Positions 7,684 through 15,570 of a stretch of 28,001 nt of DNA are shown here, one piece after another. Position 1 is the first letter of the stretch. Each line of letters starts with the position of its first letter. Under the pieces are notes generated by a model. It made no database searches and had not been told where the DNA came from. It worked only from the letters and a program-made list of their open reading frames with translations. The stretch is from an uncultured Bacilli bacterium (GTDB lineage: Bacteria; Bacillota_I; Bacilli_A; RF39; UBA660): the NCBI GenBank assembly GCA_947598425.1, contig CANQFH010000001.1, forward strand, positions 1 to 28,001, read 5' to 3'. Made by a program: the position numbers and the translations under genes.

Positions 7684-8409
7684 CTATTCTAAAAATGATT
7701 TTAAAATTGCTATTGTTTGATTTAATCTTTCTAAGTAAGCATAGTGAGTACATCCTTCATATATAGAAAGACCAGCATCAGGGATTAATTTAGCAAGTTC
7801 ATAAGCATCATTAACATCAACTGCAGCATCTTCATCACCCCAAATAATAAAAGTAGGACATTTAATTTTAGTGGCATCATTTGTTAGATCAGTATTTACA
7901 TGTTTAACTAATATCTCACGCATTCTTGGAGTGGCATTACGATAATCAACAGAGCCTTTTTGAATTTTAATATAATTAGCTAATCTACCGATTAAAGGTA
8001 ATTTACTAAGTTTTTTTAATAATTTAACTTGCCATGATATTTTTTTAATTTTAACTTTATAAGGACTTGCTAATAATACTAAACGATGTACTGGATAAAT
8101 TGAAGCATATAATAATGCTAATTTACCTCCGAAAGAATGACCAACAATACTTGGATTTTTAATATTTAAAGAGTCTAATAAAGCATGAAGCATTGTTACA
8201 TAATCATTTAGGGACCAAGAAGTTTTCGGCTCTTCACTTTGGCCAAATCCTGGTAGATCAACAATAATTATACGATGGGTATCTTTTAGGGGATTGGCAA
8301 GCATTTCCATCATTTCAATATTTTGTCCCCAGCCATGCAAAAATAAAACTGCATTATTACCATTTCCATAATCTTTATAATTGATATTAATATCTTTATA
8401 ATTAAACAT
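7684..8409 (-). CDS. Alpha/beta hydrolase
   Basis: Alpha/beta-hydrolase fold protein of 241 residues. The oxyanion motif FLHGWGQ (23-29) precedes the nucleophile elbow GHSFGG, with Ser near residue 93. Acid and base candidates are Asp in WGDEDAAVD and His in CTHYAYLE, giving a complete triad. The substrate cannot be told from sequence; lipid/ester or small-molecule hydrolysis are possible. It is the first gene of the hydrolase-murF-ddl operon, with a promoter just upstream. The ribosome site AGGTGATG precedes the ATG. There is no signal peptide, so it should be cytosolic. Confidence 0.9.
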   Translation of the reverse strand: MFNYKDININYKDYGNGNNAVLFLHGWGQNIEMMEMLANPLKDTHRIIIVDLPGFGQSEEPKTSWSLNDYVTMLHALLDSLNIKNPSIVGHSFGGKLALLYASIYPVHRLVLLASPYKVKIKKISWQVKLLKKLSKLPLIGRLANYIKIQKGSVDYRNATPRMREILVKHVNTDLTNDATKIKCPTFIIWGDEDAAVDVNDAYELAKLIPDAGLSIYEGCTHYAYLERLNQTIAILKSFLE

Positions 8410-8432
8410 TACATCACCTAAACTTCATCTAT

Positions 8433-8461
8433 ATTTTAGCAAATAGCTAGCTTAAAGTCTA
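8433..8461 (-). promoter_or_regulatory. Promoter of hydrolase-murF-ddl
   Basis: On the minus strand TAGACT (8456-8461), 17-bp spacer ending in TGC, TAAAAT (8433-8438): an extended -10 promoter located between veg and the hydrolase. Confidence 0.5.
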
Positions 8462-8463
8462 GA

Positions 8464-8676
8464 TTATAAGAAACGTAATTTAATATCCCCCGTGATATAA
8501 TCATTATAAGAAAAACTTTTTTCAATTCCATCATTAATTATTGTAAATATATTTGGATATAATTTATATAATATTCCTTCGTAACGATTTATTTTATTAC
8601 GCATCCCATAAACTGTTACAATCACTTTTTTACCAAGATTAATAGCTATCTTATTTTTAACAATATCTATATTCAT
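8464..8676 (-). CDS. veg: Veg family protein
   Basis: A 70-residue member of the Veg (DUF1021) family, slightly shorter than the B. subtilis protein (86). The conserved core is visible: IDIVKNKIAINLGKKVIVTV at the N-terminus, followed by NRYEGILYKLYPNIFTI and SYNDYITGDIKL. Veg is strongly transcribed in growing B. subtilis and has been linked to biofilm regulation and spore germination, but its molecular activity is unclear. Gene order yabG-veg matches B. subtilis. The start ATG overlaps the TGA that ends the displaced YabG C-terminal frame (ATGA), which supports that frame once having been translated. Confidence 0.9.
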   Translation of the reverse strand: MNIDIVKNKIAINLGKKVIVTVYGMRNKINRYEGILYKLYPNIFTIINDGIEKSFSYNDYITGDIKLRFL

Positions 8677-8816
8677 CTAGGATACCCCACATACATAAGA
8701 CCATTACCCATAATACCACCCATACCATCACTACCATACTTAGTTTTATCTAACATTTCTTTTAAATTAACTTCTTTATTTCTTTCAGTAAGGGCAATAG
8801 TAACAGCAATAATCAT
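8673..8816 (-). pseudogene. yabG: C-terminal part of YabG in the +1 frame
   Basis: Directly after the point where the upstream YabG frame loses similarity, the +1 frame encodes 47 codons from an ATG at 8816. It reads MIIAVTIALTERNKEV, then NLKEMLDKTKYGSDGMGGI and a GLMYVGYPR end. This aligns with the known YabG C-terminus: ISFT...INVWEVL, then GLGGIETRG and RIGMP in B. subtilis, from memory. It is therefore the missing end of the same protein. It could be a dead fragment, a separately initiated peptide, or the product of frameshifting. Its TGA overlaps the veg start. Confidence 0.75.
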
Positions 8817-9432
8817 GAATATTTACTCTTTTCGGACTTGAAGCATAATTAGCCCCAGCTTTAATTAATTCTTCATAATTACTTTGACAAGCTCCAGCAA
8901 TAATTACTAATTTATCATGACTTTTTTCATAATTACGAGCAGCTTTAACGGCTTTAATAAAATTCTTCGTATTTTTATAATTATTATTATCTTTAATATC
9001 CCCTTTTTTCTTATAATAAGCATCATGACCCGTAATAATTAAAATATCCGGTTTATATTCTTTTAAAAGAATTCCAACTTGTTCATACATATCTTCTTCT
9101 TTAATTCTTTTACCAATAGCCAGTAATCCTACTTTTTTATAATACTTTAAACATTTATCTAAATATTCATTATCTCCATCAATATGCAATATTTTACCAG
9201 GTAAATAAAAATAATCATTATCTACTATTTCTTTAGCTCTTTCATTATTATTACTATTATTATCTTCTTCAATATATTCACTTTTAACTAAATCATTATA
9301 TGGACTATCAGCATATAATCTAACTTCAACTCCCTTTAGATAATACACACCATCTTTAATATTAATAACTTTAAATATAGTATCATTATCATAACTTTTC
9401 CTAGTTACAAAATCCCCTTTATTTATTTCCAA
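8785..9432 (-). CDS. yabG: Sporulation-specific cysteine protease YabG (frameshifted)
   Basis: YabG processes spore coat proteins in the mother cell. The N-terminus INKGDFVTRKSYD matches B. subtilis, and starting at the TTG (9432) behind GGTGAT makes the alignment end to end; an in-frame GTG at 9444 would add four residues. The conserved LHIDGD, ILIITGHDAYYK and IIAGACQSNYEEL blocks hold the proposed His and Cys active-site residues and are intact. After SSPKRVNIH the frame reads DYCCYYCPY and stops, while the true C-terminus continues in the +1 frame. About five residues of the family sequence (ALDPV) are missing there, suggesting a small out-of-frame deletion, not just a single-base error. 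The catalytic core could still fold, but the last 45 or so residues are lost. Confidence 0.85.
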   Translation of the reverse strand: MEINKGDFVTRKSYDNDTIFKVINIKDGVYYLKGVEVRLYADSPYNDLVKSEYIEEDNNSNNNERAKEIVDNDYFYLPGKILHIDGDNEYLDKCLKYYKKVGLLAIGKRIKEEDMYEQVGILLKEYKPDILIITGHDAYYKKKGDIKDNNNYKNTKNFIKAVKAARNYEKSHDKLVIIAGACQSNYEELIKAGANYASSPKRVNIHDYCCYYCPY

Positions 9433-9447
9433 ATGAATCACCACTTA

Positions 9448-9455
9448 ATTTTATG
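9448..9455 (-). promoter_or_regulatory. Possible mother-cell sigma -10 element of yabG
   Basis: On the minus strand CATAAAAT resembles the -10 of sigma-E/sigma-K promoters (CATA-type). It lies about 16 bp before the TTG start and after the upstream operon's terminator. No clear -35 was seen. Confidence 0.22.
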
Positions 9456-9473
9456 CATAAATAAAATATCTAT

Positions 9474-9505
9474 TACATAAGAAAAATGCTCATAATAAGC
9501 ATTTT
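9474..9505 (-). terminator. Terminator of the HA-repeat/MoxR/VWA operon
   Basis: On the minus strand AAAATGCT, a 7-nt loop and AGCATTTT (9483-9505) run into TTCTTATG. The hairpin includes the stop codon of the metallopeptidase/VWA gene. It isolates the operon from yabG. Confidence 0.65.
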
Positions 9506-10850
9506 ATCGAGATCTAACTCTGGTATATAAATTCTTTAATTCATATTTATCAATAGTAATTACTCTACCTCCTAAAGGTTTTATTTCTTCACCAAAAACT
9601 ATCCAAATAGCATCTAAAGGTTTTTGAGGTATACTAGCATAGCCATCAGTAAAAATTATTTTATTTTCTACTCTATTAGTAAAAGCCTCTACTGCAACAT
9701 CAAAGTTAGTACCACCACCACCTTGAAAAACCATATTTTCAATATCTTCTTCGCTTCTTATTTCATAAAATCCATAAAATTTAGTATCAAAGCAACCAAC
9801 TTTCATTCTCGAATAAGGTAAAATATTCTTACATTCTCTTAAAAAGCTTTTTAATAAATCACTATCAATAGAACCACTAGTATCTAAAAGAATTTCTGTT
9901 TCCGGTACCATTCGTTCTTCTAAATTAGCCATAACCACACCATCTTCGATATAGGCATTTTTATAAGACCAATCAACATCATAATTAATAGCCTCTCTTA
10001 AAAGATAACGCCAATCTAATAATGGCTTTCCTATTCCAATATCAGTTATATCTAGACTATCACCATTACTTTTAGTACCAAAATTCATTGCTTGTTCAGC
10101 TATATCATTTTTTAATTTATCCAATTCTTCTTGTTTTTCTTTTTGATTATGTTGAAAAGCTTCTTTTTCTCCTATTTTACTAATCTTTTTAGATTCTTTT
10201 TGTAATTCATCTTTTTTATTATTGTTATTATTACTTTCTTCATTATTGGCTTGTTTCTTCTTTTCTAAAGCTTTTTTCCACATACTATGTGAGTCATGAC
10301 CGGCATCTTTATTTTCTTGTTCATTACTATTCCCATTTTGTTTATTATCTTCCTTAACTTCATTATTACCATTAGAATTATTATTTTCATTTTGAGAATT
10401 TTGTTCATTGTTTTGTTTGTTTTCTTCATTATAATCTTCATCTTGGTTTTGATCATCACTATTTTGCATTAAGATTTCATATAATTTTTCAGCATCATAA
10501 TTAATAGCTTCAGGGATATTAACGGCACCAGAGACTAATTTTAAACCATCCTTTTTTAAAAATTGATTAATAACGGCATCGGTTGCAATATTCCAAACAT
10601 GTTCATCTTTATTTTCACTGCGATTGATATGATCAAAAGCAATATGACATACTTCATGTGCAAGGGTAAAGGTTTGTTCTGAGGCATCTAGTTTTTGCAT
10701 AAAGTTCGGATTATAATAAATGACTTCCCCATCAGTTTCTGCTGTTTTAATGGAAGTATCTATTTGATAAGTAGAATTAGCTAAAACCCCTCCAAAAAAA
10801 GGATATTTTACTAACATTTTTCTTTTAATTGTTTCAATATCAAAATTCAT
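9504..10850 (-). CDS. Putative metallopeptidase with C-terminal VWA-like domain
   Basis: Three parts are visible. The N-terminal domain (1-130) has a zinc-protease HEVCH motif in TLAHEVCHIAFDH, close to the DUF2201/VWA-like metallopeptidase family (COG3864). A long Asn/Gln/Glu/Lys-rich linker follows (about 130-250). The C-terminal VWA-like domain starts with the MIDAS motif ILLDTSGSID and continues with a GGGGTNFD loop and IIFTDG. Such proteins are typically encoded with a MoxR AAA ATPase, as here. The MoxR partner is thought to act as a chaperone/remodeller, with VWA binding its target through a metal. Start: the ATG at 10850 has GAGG 5 nt upstream; an ATG at 10865 overlaps the previous gene. 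It is the last gene of the operon. Confidence 0.85.
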   Translation of the reverse strand: MNFDIETIKRKMLVKYPFFGGVLANSTYQIDTSIKTAETDGEVIYYNPNFMQKLDASEQTFTLAHEVCHIAFDHINRSENKDEHVWNIATDAVINQFLKKDGLKLVSGAVNIPEAINYDAEKLYEILMQNSDDQNQDEDYNEENKQNNEQNSQNENNNSNGNNEVKEDNKQNGNSNEQENKDAGHDSHSMWKKALEKKKQANNEESNNNNNKKDELQKESKKISKIGEKEAFQHNQKEKQEELDKLKNDIAEQAMNFGTKSNGDSLDITDIGIGKPLLDWRYLLREAINYDVDWSYKNAYIEDGVVMANLEERMVPETEILLDTSGSIDSDLLKSFLRECKNILPYSRMKVGCFDTKFYGFYEIRSEEDIENMVFQGGGGTNFDVAVEAFTNRVENKIIFTDGYASIPQKPLDAIWIVFGEEIKPLGGRVITIDKYELKNLYTRVRSR

Positions 10851-10857
10851 AAACACC

Positions 10858-11241
10858 TCATACATGCGCTACTAAAGAATATATTTCTTCATTAATTGTA
10901 TCTTTATTAATATTACTTGCTGTTAATATAATTACTACATTAGAAGGCAATTTAAATGTTGATATTTGCTTACTTTCTAATAATTCGATAAATTTTAATT
11001 GTTCTTCTTTAGATATAGTATCAATTCTATCTATTACAAGTAAACTCTTTTCAGCATTTAACTTCTTAAACCATTCTGGAGCAACATAACTATCATTATC
11101 ATAATGGCCACATAATTCACTTTTGGATATATTAGCAGGTATTACTACTGCATATGGTAATTTACTTACATCAAAGTTTGTTAATATCGGAGCTACATTA
11201 CTTATAATATAATTTTTTAATAATTCTTTTTTTTCTTTCAT
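10858..11241 (-). CDS. Degenerate AAA-type small protein
   Basis: A 127-residue protein with the layout of the core of an AAA ATPase but with its key residues eroded. Where a P-loop GxxxxGKS is expected it reads IPANISKS (34-41), keeping only the Lys-Ser. Where Walker B should be DE it reads LLVIDRID (66-73). A sensor-1-like TASN (106-109) follows. I infer an inactive ATPase relative that may act as an adaptor or regulatory subunit beside the adjacent MoxR protein. It overlaps that gene by 4 bp (ATGA) and the metallopeptidase gene lies just downstream, so stoichiometric production is likely. There is no confident family name. Confidence 0.6.
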   Translation of the reverse strand: MKEKKELLKNYIISNVAPILTNFDVSKLPYAVVIPANISKSELCGHYDNDSYVAPEWFKKLNAEKSLLVIDRIDTISKEEQLKFIELLESKQISTFKLPSNVVIILTASNINKDTINEEIYSLVAHV

Positions 11242-13052
11242 AATCTTCGACCTTCAGCTATTCTTGTTGTGGCAATTATTTCTAAACGAGATTCATCATT
11301 ACGAACCCAAATGTTATCAAATAATGCAACAAGCTCCAAACCTAATTTTTTAACAAAATCTCGAACTTTGATAACATTTTCTTCATCTACTTGTGATAAA
11401 TTCATAACTGTAGCATACTTTGAGGCAATATTTAATGATTCGATATTTTGATCAGTATAATTATCATTAAGAACAGCATCTAAAGTGATTATTGGTTCTT
11501 TACAAAAAGTTACAAACTCTCTAGTTATACCTTCTCCAACCAAAGCTCTTAACATCTCCGGATTATTGGTAGCATATAACATTTTAGAAGCCATTTCCCA
11601 TTTTCGAGGATCAGCATTAGGTTTTTCACCATCATACTTACTGCGTAATGTTTCCCCTTTTCTATAGGCAATATAAGCACAGATAGCAGGATGAATATTA
11701 TTTTCACCAGCCCACTTTAACCAACTTTCGGGAGTTGTTTTAATATACACATGAGCAAAGCGATTGAATAATGGTTCTGCAAGTTTATTAGCTGCTAAAG
11801 AATCATTCATTTCATTACCAGCAGCAACTATTCGAGCATTATTAGGTAAATTCCAAATACCATTAACTTCTTTATCTAAAATTATATTAAAAGCAATACC
11901 TTGAATACTTGGTAAGGCATTAGTTAATTCATCAAAGAAAACTATATGTAATTTATCAGGTTCATTTTCACATAACATTTCTAATTTTTTTAACCATGTT
12001 GGTTTAATATCAATCATTTCTCCAGTCTCAGAATTATATACACTTTTACCATTTAAACTTTCGGGAGTTGCATTTCTTAGATAGATAGTTATGCAATTTT
12101 TATCTATTTGTTTAACACGAGCACTTTTTCCTTCTGATGATGGTCCATGTAAAAATACTGCAACTCCACTTTCAATGGCTCCTTTGATTATATCTTCTTC
12201 ACTTACTTTTTTTAAGTTAAAACCATAAGGATTATTTACTTTTTTTACTGTAACAAGTTCTTGAGTTAAATCAAATAACATATATCTATCTAAAAATTGG
12301 TATAATTCTGTTTTAGAAAAATCATCAAACCATTCTTCTGTTTGAGCAAATCTAATACCTCCAAGTAAACCTCTTCTAGATATTAAAGTATTTGTTTCAT
12401 AATCCACTAACCATCTAACTGGAGATACTTCTATCCATACCCAATCACCATCTTTATATTTAATACCATTTGATAAAGTTACAGATTGTTCATAATTTAA
12501 TCTCGCTTGAACTCTAACATATCTTTTATTATCATATAGATATTCTTTACAGGCTAATGGTTCAAAAGGCCTATCATCATAATCCGGAGTAGGATCGTTC
12601 TTATCAATGAAAAAATATCTTCCAGTTAATTGTAAATTCGAATGAACGACAGAAGAATTAAGTTGCTTTTGAATTTTACCATCGGCAGCATATTGAGGAT
12701 ATTCACCCAATTCTATTTCCTCGACTCCATTATAACCAATTATTCTTTCGCCTGGTGGCATTGCTGATATTTTTAATACTGGTCTAATAGCAGCGGTTCT
12801 AGTATTACAACTACAACCAAGTGGAACTACACACATTCTTACTACATGACCCATGGGGGTTACTGTTTTAGTATAAATCCAACCTGCATTACCTTTTAGT
12901 GGTCCTTCTTGAACAACTTTGGTAACATCAATATCACTATAAGCTCCAGTAACTAAAGCAAAGTCTGTAACTGCAGCTTTACTACCCCACTTCTTTATGG
13001 TCTCTAAAGAGTTATAATCATCTAATGAAAGGATACTTATATCTTCTATCAT
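11238..13052 (-). CDS. MoxR-like AAA ATPase with DUF6273-like N-terminal region
   Basis: The C-terminal half is a MoxR-type AAA+ ATPase: Walker A HGPSSEGKS (302-310), Walker B HIVFFDE (369-375), sensor-1 AAGNE (410-414) and an arginine-finger-like LFNRFAH (428-434). The N-terminal 260 residues are unusual. Residues 111-235 have the pattern of DUF6273-like domains (ELGEYPQYAA, WIEVSPVRWLVD, ISRRGLLGGIRF). Residues 26-95 end in AIRPVL, also reminiscent of the end of such a fold. These N-terminal domains may sense or bind a ligand or protein and couple it to ATP-driven remodelling. Its partners are the downstream degenerate AAA and metallopeptidase/VWA proteins. The ATG overlaps the stop of the last HA-repeat gene. 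Confidence 0.82.
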   Translation of the reverse strand: MIEDISILSLDDYNSLETIKKWGSKAAVTDFALVTGAYSDIDVTKVVQEGPLKGNAGWIYTKTVTPMGHVVRMCVVPLGCSCNTRTAAIRPVLKISAMPPGERIIGYNGVEEIELGEYPQYAADGKIQKQLNSSVVHSNLQLTGRYFFIDKNDPTPDYDDRPFEPLACKEYLYDNKRYVRVQARLNYEQSVTLSNGIKYKDGDWVWIEVSPVRWLVDYETNTLISRRGLLGGIRFAQTEEWFDDFSKTELYQFLDRYMLFDLTQELVTVKKVNNPYGFNLKKVSEEDIIKGAIESGVAVFLHGPSSEGKSARVKQIDKNCITIYLRNATPESLNGKSVYNSETGEMIDIKPTWLKKLEMLCENEPDKLHIVFFDELTNALPSIQGIAFNIILDKEVNGIWNLPNNARIVAAGNEMNDSLAANKLAEPLFNRFAHVYIKTTPESWLKWAGENNIHPAICAYIAYRKGETLRSKYDGEKPNADPRKWEMASKMLYATNNPEMLRALVGEGITREFVTFCKEPIITLDAVLNDNYTDQNIESLNIASKYATVMNLSQVDEENVIKVRDFVKKLGLELVALFDNIWVRNDESRLEIIATTRIAEGRRL

Positions 13053-14440
13053 TTTATACCACCTATCCTACTAGCTTCTTTTTCCATAAGATTACTAATC
13101 TTAATATTATATAATTTTTCAACATCTTTATTACTCATACTAAATATTGGATTTAATAACCCTTTTGCATCGATAATATATTGATTATTATTTATTAAAA
13201 TATTAATTTTAATTATTAACATTATTTTAGATATTCTTCTTAAGATATCTTTATTTAATTCTTTATTTATATGATATTTTAAACATATATCACTAATATC
13301 ATCTAAATGCTTTTTATTATTCCAAATGATTCCTAATTTATTTAATAAATATTCTCTATTTAAATATAATAGTCCTCTTTTATATGCTGTTCTTTGATTA
13401 GATAACCATACCCCTAAAGGTAAACCATCTTGGTCATAAGTAATTCCATCTTTAGTACAAAAAGCTTTATTAATATTTAAATTACCGTAATAATGATGAT
13501 AATTACAAGCTAAATCATAATATTTATTCCAAGTATAGTCTTGAACTTCCCAAATCATGCCAATACTATTTAATCTTTCAATATTATTTTCAGAAACTTT
13601 ATTATCGTAATTTGCCGCTCTTTGACTATGCAACCATTTACTTAAATTAGTACCATATTCACTTACTTCATAACCATTAGTAGTTATAAAATTATCAGGA
13701 ACATCTAAATTACCATAATGTTCATAGTAACTTTTAGCAAGGGCAAAATTGGCTTCCCAATCTAACTTACTGGCATCCCAGACCATACCTAATGCTTCTA
13801 ACTTAGCTATTTTATCTTGAGATAATTCATTATTTGTATATAGAGTTCTTTGTCTACTAATCCATCGACCTAACTTATAATCAGGAATACTATAAGTATT
13901 ATCAGTGATAAATTTAATAGGTATTAAGATATTATTATGTTTTTCTTGATATTCCTTTACTAAATGATAACTTTTCTCCCATAAGCTTTCTTGTTTAGGT
14001 ATATCGATACCATAAACTTGACTAGCCTCTAATAAAGACATATTGAATATAGGATGGACAATACCATCACTATTAGTAATACTTTCATTAACTCCTAATA
14101 AATAGTTGATTTTAATTTTAAATTCTGCCGCAGGCATTCTTTGTAAAACTTTTCGATTTAATTTATAATCTATACTATATGTTTCATATAACTTTTTAAC
14201 ACTATCTTTTGATTCTTTTAATATCCAAGTCATTCCAATATTATTTAATTTACTAACTCTCTCTGATTCTAATATTCCATTTAAATGATTGACTCTTTGA
14301 TCATGAATCCAACTACCTAAAGGAAAACCATTTTCATTATAAGTAATACCATCTTGGGTTTTAAAACTACTAGATATATACAAATTACCATGATAATGAT
14401 AGTATTTACTAGCTAAATTATAAGCCTCTATCCATTTCAT
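13049..14440 (-). CDS. HA-repeat protein 5 (fused two-unit form)
   Basis: A 463-residue protein built as one helicase-associated (HA, PF03457-type) repeat, a C-module, three more HA repeats and a second C-module. Repeats follow the pattern W-x-YxLAxxYYxxxGNLxIP... LGxWIxxQR...LxxxRxxKLNxIGMIW. The C-modules (about 75-148 and 370-450) are the roughly 70-residue segment that ends the sister proteins, with YxIDxELN, a K-I-NYL stretch and an IFxMSxKD segment. The arrangement looks like a head-to-tail fusion of two genes of the family. HA domains occur at helicase C-termini and are thought to bind nucleic acid; no enzyme domain is present here. AGGGGG precedes the ATG. It overlaps the MoxR gene by 4 bp. 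Confidence 0.8.
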   Translation of the reverse strand: MKWIEAYNLASKYYHYHGNLYISSSFKTQDGITYNENGFPLGSWIHDQRVNHLNGILESERVSKLNNIGMTWILKESKDSVKKLYETYSIDYKLNRKVLQRMPAAEFKIKINYLLGVNESITNSDGIVHPIFNMSLLEASQVYGIDIPKQESLWEKSYHLVKEYQEKHNNILIPIKFITDNTYSIPDYKLGRWISRQRTLYTNNELSQDKIAKLEALGMVWDASKLDWEANFALAKSYYEHYGNLDVPDNFITTNGYEVSEYGTNLSKWLHSQRAANYDNKVSENNIERLNSIGMIWEVQDYTWNKYYDLACNYHHYYGNLNINKAFCTKDGITYDQDGLPLGVWLSNQRTAYKRGLLYLNREYLLNKLGIIWNNKKHLDDISDICLKYHINKELNKDILRRISKIMLIIKINILINNNQYIIDAKGLLNPIFSMSNKDVEKLYNIKISNLMEKEASRIGGIK

Positions 14441-14443
14441 ATT

Positions 14444-15568
14444 TTACCCCCTAACTATAGAATCTCTTTGATATAAATTGATACCATATTCTTCTATGAT
14501 ATCTTTATTAGACATCTTAAATATTTTATTTAATTTACCATTAACGTCTACAATATTTTCATTTACACTTTGTAAATAATCTATTTTTAACATTAATTCT
14601 TTTTCAGATATTCTTTTTAAAATAGCTTTATTTAATTCATAATCAATATGATATTTTAAACAAAGATCTTTAACAGTATTTTTATTTAATTTTATATCCC
14701 AAATCATATCAATATTATTTAATTTAGTTACTTTATCAGGACTTAATTTTTCTTTTTGATAATCACTTCTTTGCAGACAAATCCATTGTCCTAAACTTAA
14801 TCCTTCGATATCAGCATTAATACCATCTTTAGTAGTAAATCTTCTATTAACATTTAAATTACCATAAAATTCATAATATTTTGTAGCTAAGTCATAATAT
14901 TGTTCCCAAATATAATCATGAGTATTCCAAACCATTCCAATATCCTCTAACTTATCTATTCGATACTGACTTAACTTTCCTAATCTATATTCTTGTCTTT
15001 GTTCAGCTATCCAGTGTCCTAAACAAAGGTTATTACTTACATAATCAAAACTAACCACTAAATTACCATTACTTTCATAATATTGATATGCTAAATTATA
15101 ATAACTTTCCCAAGTATTATCATAACAGTTCCAGATCATTCCTATCAAATTTAATAAATATTCTCTTTCTTCATATAAAGTTTTTGTTTGATATTGATTT
15201 CTTTGAATATGAATCCAATTAGCTAAAGGTAGACCTTCATTATCATAATTAATACCATCTTTAGTTTTATATCCAGCTGGTACATCTAAATTACCATATT
15301 TAGTATAATAATTACACGCTAATGTATAATATTTATTCCAAGTATAATCAAATGAATTCCAGATCATTCCCAATTCATTTAATTTCACTTTTCGATATCT
15401 TAATAATGTATTTGCTTGATAAGCACATCTTTGAGAATTAACCCAGCTTCCTAAAGAAAAATTAGGAATACTATATGTAGCATCAGTTACAAACTTAGCT
15501 GGAACATTTACATTATGATTTTTATCTTTATATTCTTTTAATAAACTATAAGCCTCTATCCATTCCAT
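14444..15568 (-). CDS. HA-repeat protein 4
   Basis: A 374-residue protein with four HA-type repeats followed by a single C-module (about 300-374). The first repeat has an insertion of the type TDATYSIPNFSLG, shared with the first repeat of protein 3 and the second of protein 5. The C-module is very close to that of protein 2 (EYGINLYQR versus EYGIDLYQR at the end, with KIFKMSNKDI in both), so these two arose by fairly recent duplication. There is no signal peptide, membrane segment or enzymatic motif. The start ATG follows the stop of protein 3 by two bases, behind AAAGGAAAA. Function is unknown; nucleic-acid binding is inferred from the domain family only. Confidence 0.8.
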   Translation of the reverse strand: MEWIEAYSLLKEYKDKNHNVNVPAKFVTDATYSIPNFSLGSWVNSQRCAYQANTLLRYRKVKLNELGMIWNSFDYTWNKYYTLACNYYTKYGNLDVPAGYKTKDGINYDNEGLPLANWIHIQRNQYQTKTLYEEREYLLNLIGMIWNCYDNTWESYYNLAYQYYESNGNLVVSFDYVSNNLCLGHWIAEQRQEYRLGKLSQYRIDKLEDIGMVWNTHDYIWEQYYDLATKYYEFYGNLNVNRRFTTKDGINADIEGLSLGQWICLQRSDYQKEKLSPDKVTKLNNIDMIWDIKLNKNTVKDLCLKYHIDYELNKAILKRISEKELMLKIDYLQSVNENIVDVNGKLNKIFKMSNKDIIEEYGINLYQRDSIVRG

Positions 15569-15570
15569 AT

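Noticed and set aside
10265..10459. Same-strand second-frame open reading in the metallopeptidase linker
   Set aside because: It is a by-product of the low-complexity Asn/Glu-rich linker; the composition is Met/Ile/Lys only and there is no start signal.
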